This document shows positions 34,519-46,222 of a stretch of 64,000 nt of DNA, in pieces. Position 1 is the first letter of the stretch; each line of letters opens with the position of its first letter. The notes beneath the pieces were generated by a model. The model had not been told where the DNA came from. It saw only the letters and a list, made by a program, of their open reading frames with translations, and ran no database searches. A program made the position numbers and the translations under genes. This DNA comes from Gemmatimonadetes bacterium 2013_60CM_65_52 (lineage in GTDB: Bacteria > Gemmatimonadota > Gemmatimonadetes > Gemmatimonadales > Gemmatimonadaceae), in contig NGFI01000004.1 of assembly GCA_002215645.1 (NCBI GenBank), forward strand, positions 427,234-491,233. The letters are read 5' to 3'.

Positions 34519-36099
34519 ATGGCAACCGAAACCACGCTCCGCCCCGGCGAGATCAAGGATATTCTGCTCCGCGAGATCGAAGCCGCAGATCTCCATGAGC
34601 TCGATGTCGAGGAAGTCGGCTCCGTCCTCGAGGTGAAGGACGGAATCGCCCGCATCTACGGTCTCCGGAAGGCCATGGCGGGTGAGATGCTCGAGGTGCA
34701 GTCGAGCGAAACGGGGAATCGCGTCACCGCCCTCGCCCTGAATCTCGAGGAGGACAACATCGGCGCCGTCATCCTCGGCGACTACCTCCAGCTCAAGGAG
34801 AGCGATGAGGTACGCCGCACGGGCCGCGTGCTCGAGGTGCCGGTCGGTCAGGCGCTGGTCGGCCGCGTGGTGGACGCACTCGGACGTCCCATCGACGGAC
34901 AGGGTGACATCAACACGCAGTTTGCCAGGAAGGTAGAGAGCGAGGCGCCGGGCATCATCGTGCGCCAGCCCGTCAAGGAGCCGCTCCAGACGGGCATCAA
35001 GGCCATCGATTCGATGATTCCCATCGGCCGTGGCCAGCGCGAGCTCATCATCGGTGATCGCGGCACCGGCAAGACCGCCATCGCGGTCGATACGATCATC
35101 AATCAGAAAGGCACGGGCGTCATCTGCGTCTATGTCGCCATCGGGCAGAAGGCGTCAACTGTCGCATCGGTGGTCGCGCGCCTCAAATCCGCCGGCGCCA
35201 TGGAATACACCATCGTCGTCGTTGCATCCGCGTCCGATCCTGCGCCGATGCAGTACATCGCCCCCTACACGGGCTGCGCGATGGCCGAGTACTTCATGTA
35301 CAACGAGGGCATGGCGACGCTCTGTGTGTACGACGACCTCTCCAAGCAGGCCGCCGCCTATCGCCAGCTCTCGCTGGTGCTGCGGCGTCCGCCGGGCCGC
35401 GAGGCGTTCCCGGGTGACGTGTTCTACCTCCACTCGAGACTTCTCGAGCGCGCTGCGAAGCTGTCCAACGACGCCAAGGTCGTCGACGGCAAGAACATCC
35501 TGAAGCCGGGCGGCTCGCTCACCGCGCTGCCGATCATCGAGACCCAGGCGGGTGACGTCTCGGCCTACATCCCGACGAACGTCATCTCGATCACGGACGG
35601 CCAGATCTTTCTGGAGGCCGACCTCTTCTACGCGGGCGTTCGTCCCGCGGTGAACGTCGGTATCTCCGTCAGCCGCGTCGGTGGATCCGCACAGGTGAAG
35701 GCGATGCGTTCGGTTGCCGGCCGCCTCCGCCTCGACCTCGCGCAGTACCGCGAGCTCGAGGCATTCTCGTCGTTCGCGTCGGACCTCGACGCCGCCACGA
35801 AGCGCCAGCTCGAGCGTGGTGCACGCACGGTCGAAGTGCTGAAGCAGGGACAGTACGAGCCCATGCCGGTGGAGCAGCAGGTCACGACCATCTATGCCGT
35901 GACGAACGGGTATCTCGACGACGTTCAGGTCAATCAGATCCGTGCATGGGAGAAGGGACTGCACGAGTTCATCGCCGCCCAGTTCCCCCAGGTAGGCGAG
36001 CGTCTCCGCTCCGAGAAGGTGTTGTCGAAGGAGATCGAGGCGGATCTCAAGCGGGCGCTCGAGGAGTACAAGAAGACCGTCGCGAGCAGTCATGGCTAA
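34519..36099 (+). CDS. atpA: F1F0 ATP synthase subunit alpha
   Basis: A 526-residue F1 alpha subunit, non-catalytic nucleotide-binding partner of beta. Walker A GDRGTGKT lies near residue 175, and the family's visible features include [17 protein letters not shown] and the arginine-finger region [17 protein letters not shown]. Length is normal. The N-terminus that binds delta ([14 protein letters not shown]) is intact, although no delta gene is adjacent. It overlaps the atpG start by eight bases. The usual upstream F0 genes and atpH are absent here; the four-helix-bundle gene faces the other way. Confidence 0.97.
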   Translation: MATETTLRPGEIKDILLREIEAADLHELDVEEVGSVLEVKDGIARIYGLRKAMAGEMLEVQSSETGNRVTALALNLEEDNIGAVILGDYLQLKESDEVRRTGRVLEVPVGQALVGRVVDALGRPIDGQGDINTQFARKVESEAPGIIVRQPVKEPLQTGIKAIDSMIPIGRGQRELIIGDRGTGKTAIAVDTIINQKGTGVICVYVAIGQKASTVASVVARLKSAGAMEYTIVVVASASDPAPMQYIAPYTGCAMAEYFMYNEGMATLCVYDDLSKQAAAYRQLSLVLRRPPGREAFPGDVFYLHSRLLERAAKLSNDAKVVDGKNILKPGGSLTALPIIETQAGDVSAYIPTNVISITDGQIFLEADLFYAGVRPAVNVGISVSRVGGSAQVKAMRSVAGRLRLDLAQYRELEAFSSFASDLDAATKRQLERGARTVEVLKQGQYEPMPVEQQVTTIYAVTNGYLDDVQVNQIRAWEKGLHEFIAAQFPQVGERLRSEKVLSKEIEADLKRALEEYKKTVASSHG

Positions 36100-36964
36100 G
36101 GGCCGCGAGCTCAAGGGCCGCATTCGCTCCGTCGAGAACACGCGCAAGATCACGCGCACGATGGAGATGGTCGCGACCTCGAAGATGAAGCGCGCGCAGG
36201 ATCGCGTCGTCGCCGCGCGTCCGTACGCGCAGGCGCTCTCGGACGTGATTTCCAGTCTCTACTCGCCCGATCTGGCGGAGCGGTTTCCGCTGCTGCGCCA
36301 GCCGGTGAAGCCGGAGCGCGTGGCGCTCGTGCTGCTCACCAGCAACCGCGGCCTCGCCGGTGCCTTCAACGCGAACCTGATCAAGGAAGCGCGGGCTCGC
36401 ATCACCGAGCTCGAGGGCCGTGGCGTCAAGGTGGACGTCCACGTCGTCGGTAAGAAGGGACTCGGGTACTTCAAGTACGTCGGCCGCGCGCTCGCGACGC
36501 AGCGCACGGAGATCACCGATCGTCCCACCGCCGCGGACGCGGCGGAGATCGTGGAGCAGTTGATGGTGGACTACGTGGCCGGCCGTCTGGATGGCGTGTA
36601 CGTCGTCTATAGCAAGTTCAATTCGGTCCTGAACACGCCGCCCACGACAGATCAGGTGCTGCCCGTGACGCCGCCGTCGAAGAAGGACGGCGCATCGGCG
36701 CAGCGGGACTATCTCCTCTTTCCGAGCGGCGAAGCGATTCTCAGCGAGCTGCTCCCGAGCTACGTGCGCAACGCGGTGTATCGTGCGCTCGTGGAAACCG
36801 TGGCGGGCGAGCAGGCGGCGCGCCGCACGGCGATGAAGAACGCCACGGACAACGCGGGCGACATGCTCAACGTGCTCCGTCGTACCTACAACCGCGCCCG
36901 TCAGGCGCAGATCACGCAGGAGATCGCCGAGATCGTCGGCGGCGCTGCGGCTCTCCAGGGATAA
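36092..36964 (+). CDS. atpG: F1F0 ATP synthase subunit gamma
   Basis: A 290-residue central rotor shaft subunit. The N-terminal coiled-coil strand begins [30 protein letters not shown], and the C-terminal helix carries [32 protein letters not shown], each given here as the recognised family blocks in part. Together they form the coiled coil inside the alpha3beta3 ring. The start lies within the last codons of atpA and four bases separate it from atpD, so translation is coupled. Confidence 0.96.
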   Translation: MAKGRELKGRIRSVENTRKITRTMEMVATSKMKRAQDRVVAARPYAQALSDVISSLYSPDLAERFPLLRQPVKPERVALVLLTSNRGLAGAFNANLIKEARARITELEGRGVKVDVHVVGKKGLGYFKYVGRALATQRTEITDRPTAADAAEIVEQLMVDYVAGRLDGVYVVYSKFNSVLNTPPTTDQVLPVTPPSKKDGASAQRDYLLFPSGEAILSELLPSYVRNAVYRALVETVAGEQAARRTAMKNATDNAGDMLNVLRRTYNRARQAQITQEIAEIVGGAAALQG

Positions 36965-38398
<1,434 letters not shown>

Positions 38399-38400
38399 TC

Positions 38401-38646
38401 GTGCTCACCGTCTCGATCATCTCGCCGGAGGCCGTGCTCTTCGAGGGCACCGCAGAGTCCGTCGTGGCGCCCGCGTTCGATGGAGAAGTCGGGATCCTCA
38501 CGGGGCATGCACCGATGGTCACGCTCCTCGGCCGCGGTGAGCTGCGGCTTGGCACAAACGGAAACCGGTTCGAGGTGGAGGGCGGTTTTCTTCAGGTGCT
38601 GGACGACGTGGTGCGTGTGGTCACGGAGCGCGCCCGGCCGGCGTAG
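38401..38646 (+). CDS. atpC: F1F0 ATP synthase subunit epsilon, short form
   Basis: An 81-residue epsilon subunit from a GTG start. It contains the whole N-terminal beta-sandwich (VSIISPEAVLFEGTAESVVAPAFDGEVGILTGHAPMVTLL seen in pieces, and FLQVLDDVVRVVTE) but ends at RARPA. The C-terminal two-helix domain, which in most bacteria (about 130 residues in total) inserts into F1 and inhibits ATP hydrolysis, is absent. The frame ends naturally and a terminator follows, so this is not an assembly truncation. Confidence 0.93.
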   Translation: MLTVSIISPEAVLFEGTAESVVAPAFDGEVGILTGHAPMVTLLGRGELRLGTNGNRFEVEGGFLQVLDDVVRVVTERARPA

Positions 38647-38667
38647 ATCGCGGTCGCAATGGAAAAA

Positions 38668-38705
38668 AAGGCGGCGGAGCAGTGCTCCGTCGCCTTGGTC
38701 TTTTT
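38668..38705 (+). terminator. terminator of the atpAGDC operon
   Basis: A 13-bp stem with one G-T pair, AAGGCGGCGGAGC (38668-38680) with GCTCCGTCGCCTT (38684-38696), is followed by GGTC and five T residues (38701-38705). Confidence 0.85.
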
Positions 38706-39116
38706 CGGCAGTCGCATGCCGTCTATTGCACCCGACGCAGACTATATGGTCTATCGGCGCCGCCATCGTGTGACCTCGGTGGCGGAGCGGGGGTCCGTTC
38801 TTGTCGCGGGAGGTGCGCAACCCTCCCCTGCCAGCATTCGAGCGCTTGCAGGGGTGGGGATGACGTCGTAGTTTGGCGCTCGCCCCGCATCGAAGGGCTC
38901 GCGGGAGTACCCAACCTCATGACGTGCGGTCCCCTGTTCCGATCGCCGCACGATGGACCATGGTCATGTGTGCTCCACCAGAGAGCCGCGTGGCACTCCA
39001 GCAGTTGGACCGGTTGATGAGTTGACACTCGGCAACCCGAAATGGTTTGCCGCGTTGCGGTTTCTGTCGTTGTCCGACGTACGCGCTGTCCCCTATCACG
39101 GAAGGGAGAAGACTCC
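38706..39116. other. upstream region of the second SusC gene
   Basis: About 410 bases with no supported gene. It should hold the promoter and leader of the SusC/SusD operon; no clear -35/-10 pair was found. Confidence 0.45.
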
Positions 39117-42100
39117 ATGAACCGAGTGCGTGTTCTGCTTGCGGTCGCCGCGATGTGGCTCGTGTTGCCCGCCAGGGCAAGCGGCCAGGCTGCGACGATC
39201 AGCGGCAAGGTGACCAGCGAATCCGGGCAGCCCGTCGAGGCGGCCAACGTCTACATCAACCAGTTGGGGGCGTCGGTTGGTACCAACGCCGCCGGCAACT
39301 ATTCGATTGCGGTTCCGGCCGCACGTGTCAGTGGCCAGAAGGTGCATCTGCGAGTCCGTGCGATCGGCCACCTGTCGCAGATGCGCGAGGTGACGGTTCA
39401 ACCGGGGCTCCAGACGCAGAACTTCACCCTGCCGGCCGACGTGAATCGTCTGAGCGAGGTGGTGGTCACCGGCGTTGTCGAGGGAACGGAGCGCGCCAAG
39501 GTGCCGTTCTCCATCGGGCGCGTGACGGCGGAGGATCTGCCGGTCCCCGGTCTCGATCCGATTCGCGCGCTGGCCGGCAAGGTCTCGGGAATGCGTATCG
39601 CGCAGACGAGCGGCCGGCCCGGCACGACGCCGGAGATTCAGCTTCGCGGACCGACCTCCATCAATGCGACGGGCCGGAGCTCTGGGCCGCTCATCGTCGT
39701 GGACGGAGTCATCGCGAATGTCGGCAGCCTGAACGAGCTCGGCGGCCTCGACATCGAGTCGGTGGAGGTCGTGAAGGGCGCCGCTGGTGCGTCGCTTTAC
39801 GGATCGCGCGCCGCGAACGGCGTCATTCAGATCACCACCAAGCGGGGCAGCTCGGGCACGGAGGGGATCTCGTTCAACGCCCGCTCCGAGATGGGCTACA
39901 GTGATCTGAACAGCCTTGACTGGGGGCAGCCGAAATACCATCAGGTCCAGCTCGACGAGACGGGAAAGCGGTTCTGCGTGGCGCAGTCGAGCAACATCGC
40001 GCCGTGCAGCCGCACGTTCAACTGGATGAAGGAGATCCTGCGCATCAACAACGTCGCAGCGGATACGCTGCGCACGCCACAAGGAGGTCAGTATGCAGCG
40101 CCTGGTGTGGCCAATGGCGATCTCCAGAATCTGTTCCAGGCGCAGCAATGGCCGGATCAGTCCTATAACATGCTCGCGCAGGTCATCACGCGGAACCTCT
40201 CCACCATCAACTCGGTCGACGCCACCGGCAAGTTGAACGCGGTGCGCTTCTTCGCGAGCGGATCGTACCAGAATGAGGCCGGTGCGTTACGCGGACTCAC
40301 GGGCAATCAGCAAAAGCGCGGACGCGTGAACCTCGACTACGATGCGCGCTCGGACCTGACGATTTCGACGACCACGCTGTACGACAAGGGCACGAACGAC
40401 AACAGAAACGCCGGCGGCGGCGGCGGATCCCTGTTCGGTCAGCTCATGCGCGGCGCGTCGCCCGGCACGGATTATCTGGCGCGCGATACGCTGGGCCGCT
40501 ATCTCGTCCGGAGCGGCGGCGCGAGCCTCCGCACGCCGACGGGCAACGGTGGCGGAACTCTGCTCTACAACACCGAGAACCTCTTCTCCTGGGACGACTC
40601 GCAGCGCTTTCAGGCCAGCATCACCAGTCGGTATTTCCCGCGCGATTGGGTCACCATCGAGGGTCTCGCGGGCTACGACAATCGGTACCGCATCAATCCG
40701 TTCTACGAGGTGAAGGGCTATCGGACGTTCACGACGTCCACGTCGGAGAACTTCGGCAATCAGGGATTCGCCAACCGGAGCGATATTCAGTCGAACGCGA
40801 GCGTCACGGCGACGTTGCGCCGCCAGCTCCGGAGCGACCTGAACGCCAAGCTGCAGTTCCGCGGCCTGTACGACCAGGAAACGATCGACGAAAACAACAG
40901 CTATGGCGAGCAGTTCATCGTGAAGGACGTCTTCACGACCAGCAACACGCTCACCAACAAGACGGCCAACTCGGCGTCGCAGACCGTCAAGAACACCGGT
41001 CAGTCGGCGAGCCTCAATCTCGACTTCAAGGATCGCTACGTTCTCGACGGCACCATCCGCCGCGACGGCAGCTCGCTGTTCGGCGAGGGCAATCGGTACG
41101 CCGTGTTCGGCCGCATCTCCGGTGTCTGGCGCCTTTCGGAGGAGCCGTTCTGGAAGCCGAATCGATATCTGAGCGACACGCGCTTCCGCGCGTCGCATGG
41201 AACAGCCGGCAACAGCCCTCGCTTCATCGCGCAGTATGAGACGTACTTCTGCAGTACCACCGGGTGCTCGCTCGGCCAGGCCGGCAACTCCAAGCTCAGG
41301 CCTGAAACCACGACCGAGAACGAGTTCGGCGTCGACCTGACGGCATTCGGGCGCCTGGGCCTCGAGCTCACGAAAGCCGACTCCCGCACGCGCAACCAGA
41401 TCCTGCCGGTGCAGACGCCCAACTCACTGGGCTTTGCGACGCAGTGGCAAAACGCCGGCTCGCTCGACAACCATACATGGGAAGTGGCGCTGAGCCTCCC
41501 GGTCATGGAGAAGAAGGACTTCAGCTGGAGCATGCACGGCACGTGGGACCGCACGCGCACTTACGTGAGCGAGCTGTTCACTCAGGAGTTCGTCTATGAT
41601 GGCGGCACGTTGCAGGGTACCGGGAGCTTCTTCCACATCACGTCGAATCCGTCGTTGAGCAACGGCACGCCGCAGAATCTCTACGGCGCGATCTGGGGGC
41701 GGAAGTTCTATACGGCCTGCGATCAGATGGCGGCCTCGCTGCAGCCCCAGTGCGGTGATGGCAAGGCGTTCCAGCGGAACGACCTGGGCTACATCGTCTG
41801 GGTCGGCGACGGCAACAGCTGGCGCGACGGGGTCACGAAGAATCTGTGGCAGACGAGACTCTCCGGATCGCAGTCACCGTTCGGCAACGCTGTGCCGTTG
41901 TACTTCGGCATGCCGATCATCGATCGGCCGCTCCGCGGCGAGGCGGGCGAGAGCTTCGGCATCAACCAGATCATCGGCCATGCGCTGCCGGATTTCCGCC
42001 TCAGCTACAGCAACAACATCACGTACAAGCGCCTGAGCCTCTATGCGTTGGTCGATGGCACGTACGGGCAGTCCCTCTATAATCAGAGTGAAGGCTGGGG

Positions 42101-42515
42101 ACTCCTCGATTTCGCCTCGAACAGATTCGATGGAAGGGACCTGACGGTCGAGACCGCAAAACCTGTGGGCTATGAGTGGCGCGGTGGGCCGAGCGAGAGC
42201 ACCGGCATCGGCGGGTTCTATGATGTGCTCGGGCCGAACAACTACGTCGTGCAGGACGCGTCGTACGCGAAGATCCGCGAGGTGAGCGCCACGTACCGTG
42301 TCGGCCCGGTGGCCAGAACGGGCGACTGGACGATTGGCGTTATCGGCCGGAACCTGAAGACGTTTACGAGCTATCATGGCCTCGATCCGGAGGTTGGCGC
42401 TCCGCAGTCGGGCAGCGGCACCAATGGCACGGGCTCCTCTCTCACGAATTCGGTGGATGCATTCGGATTCCCGAATCTCCGTACATTCACCTTCACGGTC
42501 TCCACGCGCTTCTAG
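39117..42515 (+). CDS. SusC/RagA-family TonB-linked outer membrane protein
   Basis: A 1132-residue SusC-type pore. The ATG at 39117 is used because GAAGGGAG lies just upstream; the longer frame adds 25 arginine-rich residues. A signal peptide ends near ARASGQ (residue 23). The N-terminal carboxypeptidase-regulatory-like domain reads ATISGKVTSESGQPVEAANVYI. The plug contains IVVDGVIANVG and VVKGAAGASLYGSRAANGVIQI. The barrel ends with phenylalanine (FTVSTRF). The loop regions contain paired cysteines (FCSTTGC; CDQMAASLQPQC). The partner SusD follows after 13 bases. Substrate unknown. Confidence 0.95.
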   Translation: MNRVRVLLAVAAMWLVLPARASGQAATISGKVTSESGQPVEAANVYINQLGASVGTNAAGNYSIAVPAARVSGQKVHLRVRAIGHLSQMREVTVQPGLQTQNFTLPADVNRLSEVVVTGVVEGTERAKVPFSIGRVTAEDLPVPGLDPIRALAGKVSGMRIAQTSGRPGTTPEIQLRGPTSINATGRSSGPLIVVDGVIANVGSLNELGGLDIESVEVVKGAAGASLYGSRAANGVIQITTKRGSSGTEGISFNARSEMGYSDLNSLDWGQPKYHQVQLDETGKRFCVAQSSNIAPCSRTFNWMKEILRINNVAADTLRTPQGGQYAAPGVANGDLQNLFQAQQWPDQSYNMLAQVITRNLSTINSVDATGKLNAVRFFASGSYQNEAGALRGLTGNQQKRGRVNLDYDARSDLTISTTTLYDKGTNDNRNAGGGGGSLFGQLMRGASPGTDYLARDTLGRYLVRSGGASLRTPTGNGGGTLLYNTENLFSWDDSQRFQASITSRYFPRDWVTIEGLAGYDNRYRINPFYEVKGYRTFTTSTSENFGNQGFANRSDIQSNASVTATLRRQLRSDLNAKLQFRGLYDQETIDENNSYGEQFIVKDVFTTSNTLTNKTANSASQTVKNTGQSASLNLDFKDRYVLDGTIRRDGSSLFGEGNRYAVFGRISGVWRLSEEPFWKPNRYLSDTRFRASHGTAGNSPRFIAQYETYFCSTTGCSLGQAGNSKLRPETTTENEFGVDLTAFGRLGLELTKADSRTRNQILPVQTPNSLGFATQWQNAGSLDNHTWEVALSLPVMEKKDFSWSMHGTWDRTRTYVSELFTQEFVYDGGTLQGTGSFFHITSNPSLSNGTPQNLYGAIWGRKFYTACDQMAASLQPQCGDGKAFQRNDLGYIVWVGDGNSWRDGVTKNLWQTRLSGSQSPFGNAVPLYFGMPIIDRPLRGEAGESFGINQIIGHALPDFRLSYSNNITYKRLSLYALVDGTYGQSLYNQSEGWGLLDFASNRFDGRDLTVETAKPVGYEWRGGPSESTGIGGFYDVLGPNNYVVQDASYAKIREVSATYRVGPVARTGDWTIGVIGRNLKTFTSYHGLDPEVGAPQSGSGTNGTGSSLTNSVDAFGFPNLRTFTFTVSTRF

Positions 42516-42528
42516 GAGCTGCCATCCA

Positions 42529-44205
42529 ATGAATCGATTCTGGATCAGGAGCGCCGTCTTTGCGGCGGCGCTCGTGGGGATTGCCGGATGCGACCTCGCG
42601 GTGCGCAACCCCAACAACCCCGAGACCGCGCGTGTCATCGCGACGCCCGCCGACCTCGAGGCGTTGCTCGGCACGTACTACAAGCGGTGGCACTCGGCGT
42701 TGTATAACAACACGAATAGCGTGGCGCTGATGGCGATGGTGCAGTCGTTCGAGGACTTCTCCAGCCTCTCGAACAACTGCATGGGCCAGCGTGTCACGAT
42801 TCCCCGTCCGCCCAACGACAACTCGATTGGCAACGGATGCGGCGGCGAGCAGCTCAAGATTTACCAGGTCGAGAACGAGGTGAATCGCGTGGCGTCGAGC
42901 GTGCTCGCGCGCTTCAACGATCCCGCGTTCTCGCTGGGATCTCCGGCGCAGGACCTGAGAGCCAAGGCGTTCGCGCAGTTCCTTCGCGGCGTCTCGCTGG
43001 GATACATCGCGATGGTCTACGACTCATCCGCTGCGGTGGATGACAAGACGAGCGCCGAGGATCCCGGCGACCTGAAGAGCTACACGGACGTGGCGGCGGC
43101 GTCGATGGACGCCTTGCAGAAGTCCATCGATTACGCGAACACGCCAGGGACCGGAGGCAACGGCTTTCCCCTTCCGGCCACGTGGGTGCCGTCGACCACC
43201 ACTTTCACGGCGGCGGAGTTCGTCAAGCTCGTTCGCAGCTACCGGGCGCGCATTCGCGCCAATGTGGCGCGCACGCCGGCAGAGCGTGCGGCCGTCGACT
43301 GGACGGCGGTCATTGCGGATGCCCAAAACGGGTTCTCGGCGAATCACGACAACGTCACCAACACGACGAGCGGGCCATTCAACGAGCTCCTCAGCCAGTT
43401 GTACTCGTACGGCACGTGGCACCAGATGTCGCCCTTCATCGTCGGCATGGCCGATACGTCGGGTTCATATGCCGCATGGATCGGTAAGGCGTTGGCGGAT
43501 CGCGGTGCGGATGGTTCGTTCACGATGGCGACGCCCGACCTGCGGTTCCCGCAAGGCCCGACACGCGCGGCGCAGCAGGCGGACTTCGCGCTCGCGCAGT
43601 GCAATGGTGCATCGCAGGTGTGCAAGCGCTATTTCGTCAACCGGCCGACGGCAAACGATCCACAGTCGAGCCCCGCGTGGGGACTGTCGAACTACGACCA
43701 TGCGCGCTGGTGGTCGTGGAGGACGTCAGGCGACGGCACGTCGAAGAATGGAAAGCTCGTCTTCTTCACTCTCGCCGAGTTGAATCTGCTCGAGGCGGAA
43801 GGCCAGTATCGGAAGGGCAACTTCGCGGCCGCCGGGGCTCTCATCAACAAGACACGTCTCGCGAGCGGACTCCCCTCCATCGCGGTGTTCGATGCGACGA
43901 CGCCGGTGCCAGGCGGCAGTGCGTGCGTGCCGAAAGTGCCTGTTGCTCCCAGCTACAGCACCGTGGCGTGCGGCAACATGCTCGAGGCGCTGAAGTGGGA
44001 AAAGCGCGTGGAGACGGCGTATACCGGGTTCACGCAGTGGTTCTTCGACTCGCGCGGATGGGGCGACCTGCCCGCTGGAACGCCGCTGTATTGGGCGCCG
44101 CCGTATCAGGATCTCCAGGCCCGCGGCCGTTCCGGTACGCAGATCTACAGCACGGGCGGCGGAAGTCTTCCGGGCTCGGCCGCCAAGGGCACGTACGGCT
44201 GGTAG
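42529..44205 (+). CDS. SusD/RagB-family outer membrane lipoprotein
   Basis: A 558-residue lipoprotein paired with the SusC above. The ATG at 42529 is used because the SD-like AGGAG overlaps the SusC stop. The lipobox LVGIAGC sits near residue 21, followed by DLAVRNPNNPETARVIATPADLEALLGTYY, part of which is the family's N-terminal block. The TPR-like part has KAFAQFLRGVSLGYIAMVYD and the C-terminal part LNLLEAEGQYRKGNFAAA. It is a divergent member without the RNERR-type end seen in the first SusD. An in-frame extension upstream runs inside SusC and is discarded. Confidence 0.92.
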   Translation: MNRFWIRSAVFAAALVGIAGCDLAVRNPNNPETARVIATPADLEALLGTYYKRWHSALYNNTNSVALMAMVQSFEDFSSLSNNCMGQRVTIPRPPNDNSIGNGCGGEQLKIYQVENEVNRVASSVLARFNDPAFSLGSPAQDLRAKAFAQFLRGVSLGYIAMVYDSSAAVDDKTSAEDPGDLKSYTDVAAASMDALQKSIDYANTPGTGGNGFPLPATWVPSTTTFTAAEFVKLVRSYRARIRANVARTPAERAAVDWTAVIADAQNGFSANHDNVTNTTSGPFNELLSQLYSYGTWHQMSPFIVGMADTSGSYAAWIGKALADRGADGSFTMATPDLRFPQGPTRAAQQADFALAQCNGASQVCKRYFVNRPTANDPQSSPAWGLSNYDHARWWSWRTSGDGTSKNGKLVFFTLAELNLLEAEGQYRKGNFAAAGALINKTRLASGLPSIAVFDATTPVPGGSACVPKVPVAPSYSTVACGNMLEALKWEKRVETAYTGFTQWFFDSRGWGDLPAGTPLYWAPPYQDLQARGRSGTQIYSTGGGSLPGSAAKGTYGW

Positions 44206-44208
44206 CCC

Positions 44209-44670
44209 ATGCGGTTGCGCAGTCACCACGGTGTTGCCGTTCTCGCCGCGCTACTCACGGGTTGCTACACGTTGCAACCCGTCGAGCGGACGGTACCGGT
44301 TCCGGGCGATGAAGTCGCCTTCGACATCACCGACCTCGGTCGGGTCGGTCTGGGTGCGGCAGCCGGGCCGGAGATCGGGGTAGTGCAGGGCAGGTTGGTC
44401 GAGCGCAGGAACGAAGAGTTCGTGGTCGCCGTGAGCGAGCTGCGCACCATTCGTGGAGCAACGCAGGTGTGGACGGGAGAGCAGGTCAGCATCCGGCCTG
44501 AATGGATCTCGACCATGTATCAACGCCAGTACTCGAAAGCCAAAACGTATGCGCTCGCGGCAAGTGTCGTCGCCGCGGGCGTGTTCATCGCCACTCGATC
44601 GCTCATCGCGCGCGGCACGGAAGATACCGTCGCCCTGCCGCCGGGCGGAACAAGCTTGCGGATTCCCTGA
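44209..44670 (+). CDS. secreted lipoprotein of unknown function
   Basis: A 153-residue protein with signal and lipobox (LAALLTGC, Cys19). The mature part GDEVAFDITDLGRVGLGAAAGPEIGVVQGRLVE suggests a small beta domain (shown as one segment in part). A hydrophobic helix near residues 115-132 (YALAASVVAAGVFIATRSL) may be a second membrane anchor. It starts three bases after the SusD stop and belongs to the same operon. Similar small lipoproteins often follow SusCD pairs in this phylum; function unknown. Confidence 0.75.
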   Translation: MRLRSHHGVAVLAALLTGCYTLQPVERTVPVPGDEVAFDITDLGRVGLGAAAGPEIGVVQGRLVERRNEEFVVAVSELRTIRGATQVWTGEQVSIRPEWISTMYQRQYSKAKTYALAASVVAAGVFIATRSLIARGTEDTVALPPGGTSLRIP

Positions 44671-44703
44671 GCGCCGATGCGCTTCAACCACTACGGAGTT
44701 TCT

Positions 44704-45540
44704 ATGCGCTGTGTTACGCGACTCGCAATGATGTTCGTGGCTGTGGGCGCCGTGGCCGCTTGCTCGACGCCGGACCAGATCATCACGGCTCCGGACATTC
44801 CAACGGCTGGCGTGCGCTTCATCAATGCCGTGCCGGATACGAACAACATGGACTTCCGGTTCATCGATCTCGTCGAGAACAGCGCGCACTACAAGATCGG
44901 CTTCCGGAACAGTCCCTCCACCTCGGGCGGCGTCACGGCGTCGACGCAGATCGAGTACAAGAACACGCAGGCGGGCTCCCGGCACCTGCGCATCTTCCTG
45001 AACGACACGCTCCAGTCGGTCGCGTCCACGATTCTGAAGGACACGACGGTGACGATTCAGGCGGGCAAGCTGTACACCGCGATCATGTACGGCTCGGCTC
45101 GCGCCGGCAACATGAAGTTCCTGTTTCTGGAGGAGAACATTCCCGATCCGGGGTCCAACGTCGGCCTGCGCGTCCTGAACACAACGACCGGTACGGTCGA
45201 GGTCCGCACCTATCCCACCAGTGGCGTCGTGCCGGCAGCGGCGACGTTCACAGTGCCGACGATGAGCTTCTCGGCCTTCGTCAACGCGACACCAGGGCAG
45301 ATTCGGTACAACGTGCAGCCGCCAGGCGGCGGAACGACCATCGTGCCCGACGGGCTCGCGCTCATCGGAGCACCAGCAACGGTAGACATCGAGGGTGTGC
45401 CCGGAACGACCCAGGCTGGCTCCGCGGTCACGGCGATCATCTTCCCGCCCTCGACCCCAGGCAGCAAGGCCGTGCAGTTCGCGGCACCTGGCATGTCCTT
45501 TATGTGGGACAAACGGGCGCCGCGTCCGGCAGGCGTCTAA
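44704..45540 (+). CDS. DUF4397 domain lipoprotein
   Basis: A 278-residue lipoprotein. ATG 44704 is preferred over one nine codons earlier because CGGAG precedes it. The lipobox is VGAVAAC. Two DUF4397-type repeats, each with an opening strand like VRFINAVPDTNNMDFRF or VGLRVLNTTTGTVEVRTY, fill the mature part. The family has an immunoglobulin-like beta-sandwich fold and is exported; its role is unknown. It probably closes the SusCD operon, as a strong terminator follows. Confidence 0.85.
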   Translation: MRCVTRLAMMFVAVGAVAACSTPDQIITAPDIPTAGVRFINAVPDTNNMDFRFIDLVENSAHYKIGFRNSPSTSGGVTASTQIEYKNTQAGSRHLRIFLNDTLQSVASTILKDTTVTIQAGKLYTAIMYGSARAGNMKFLFLEENIPDPGSNVGLRVLNTTTGTVEVRTYPTSGVVPAAATFTVPTMSFSAFVNATPGQIRYNVQPPGGGTTIVPDGLALIGAPATVDIEGVPGTTQAGSAVTAIIFPPSTPGSKAVQFAAPGMSFMWDKRAPRPAGV

Positions 45541-45563
45541 GAACAGCCCAAATTTGGGGGAGA

Positions 45564-45597
45564 GGGCCGCCGGGCATTCGCGTCCGGCGGCCCTTTT
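45564..45597 (+). terminator. intrinsic terminator ending the second SusCD operon
   Basis: GGGCCGCCGG (45564-45573) pairs with CCGGCGGCCC (45584-45593), followed by TTTT. Confidence 0.9.
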
Positions 45598-45647
45598 CGT
45601 CACTATTCAGGTGCGCCAGAATCTCTCAGTCAACCAGAGGTTTCCCC

Positions 45648-46070
45648 ATGCGCCTGTTTCGCATCGCTTTTACAACGCTCGTGATGGTTGTTACCGCGCA
45701 GCTCTTCACGCCGCGTGAGCTCGCCGCGCAGAGTAAGAACCGCGACCTCATCACTCGCGAGGACATCGAGAACTCCGCTCAGAAGGACGCGGACATCTAT
45801 TCCGTCATCCGAGCGCTTCGCCCCAAATTCCTCGAAATGCCGCGAGGGGTGCGCACGTTGGGCAATTCGAGCGTCCGCATGTCGCTCTACGTCGATGGCG
45901 CTCGCGAATCGGGCTTCGATGCTCTCAAGCGCATTCCGGCCTCGAGCGTGGAGGAGGTCAGGTATCAGGATCCCTCCACGGCCGAGAGCGAGCATGGCTT
46001 CGAGGCAAGTGGCGGCGCGTTGGTCGTGAAGCGCCTCAAGGCGCCGGCAACGCCTCCGCCGGACTTGTAG
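45648..46070 (+). CDS. orphan TonB-receptor plug-domain protein
   Basis: A 140-residue secreted protein (signal peptide to about residue 28, RELAAQ). The mature part resembles an isolated TonB plug: ITREDIENSAQKDADIYSVI, RALRPKFLEMPRG, SLYVDGARESGFDAL, then the typical IPASSVEEVRYQDPSTAESEHGF (here in part) and GGALVVKRL. A plug should sit inside a barrel, but this protein has none. An in-frame extension far upstream is antisense or out-of-frame to the real genes and is ignored. A similar plug occurs fused to a regulatory domain at 57078-57869. Confidence 0.75.
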   Translation: MRLFRIAFTTLVMVVTAQLFTPRELAAQSKNRDLITREDIENSAQKDADIYSVIRALRPKFLEMPRGVRTLGNSSVRMSLYVDGARESGFDALKRIPASSVEEVRYQDPSTAESEHGFEASGGALVVKRLKAPATPPPDL

Positions 46071-46222
46071 CGGACCGCGGTCCTCTGACTCAGCGCGCGT
46101 CGATCATCTCGCCGACCATCGATCTCCTGCTCGTTGGCGGTCTCTCGATCGTTCTCCTCGTCCCGCTCCTCCTGAGCGGGAGATCCGACCTCGTCATCAT
46201 CGGCGCTGGGGCACAGGCGTGG

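Noticed and set aside
44502..45647. In-frame upstream extension of the orphan plug protein
   Set aside because: It reads through two real genes in another frame and across the terminator at 45564.
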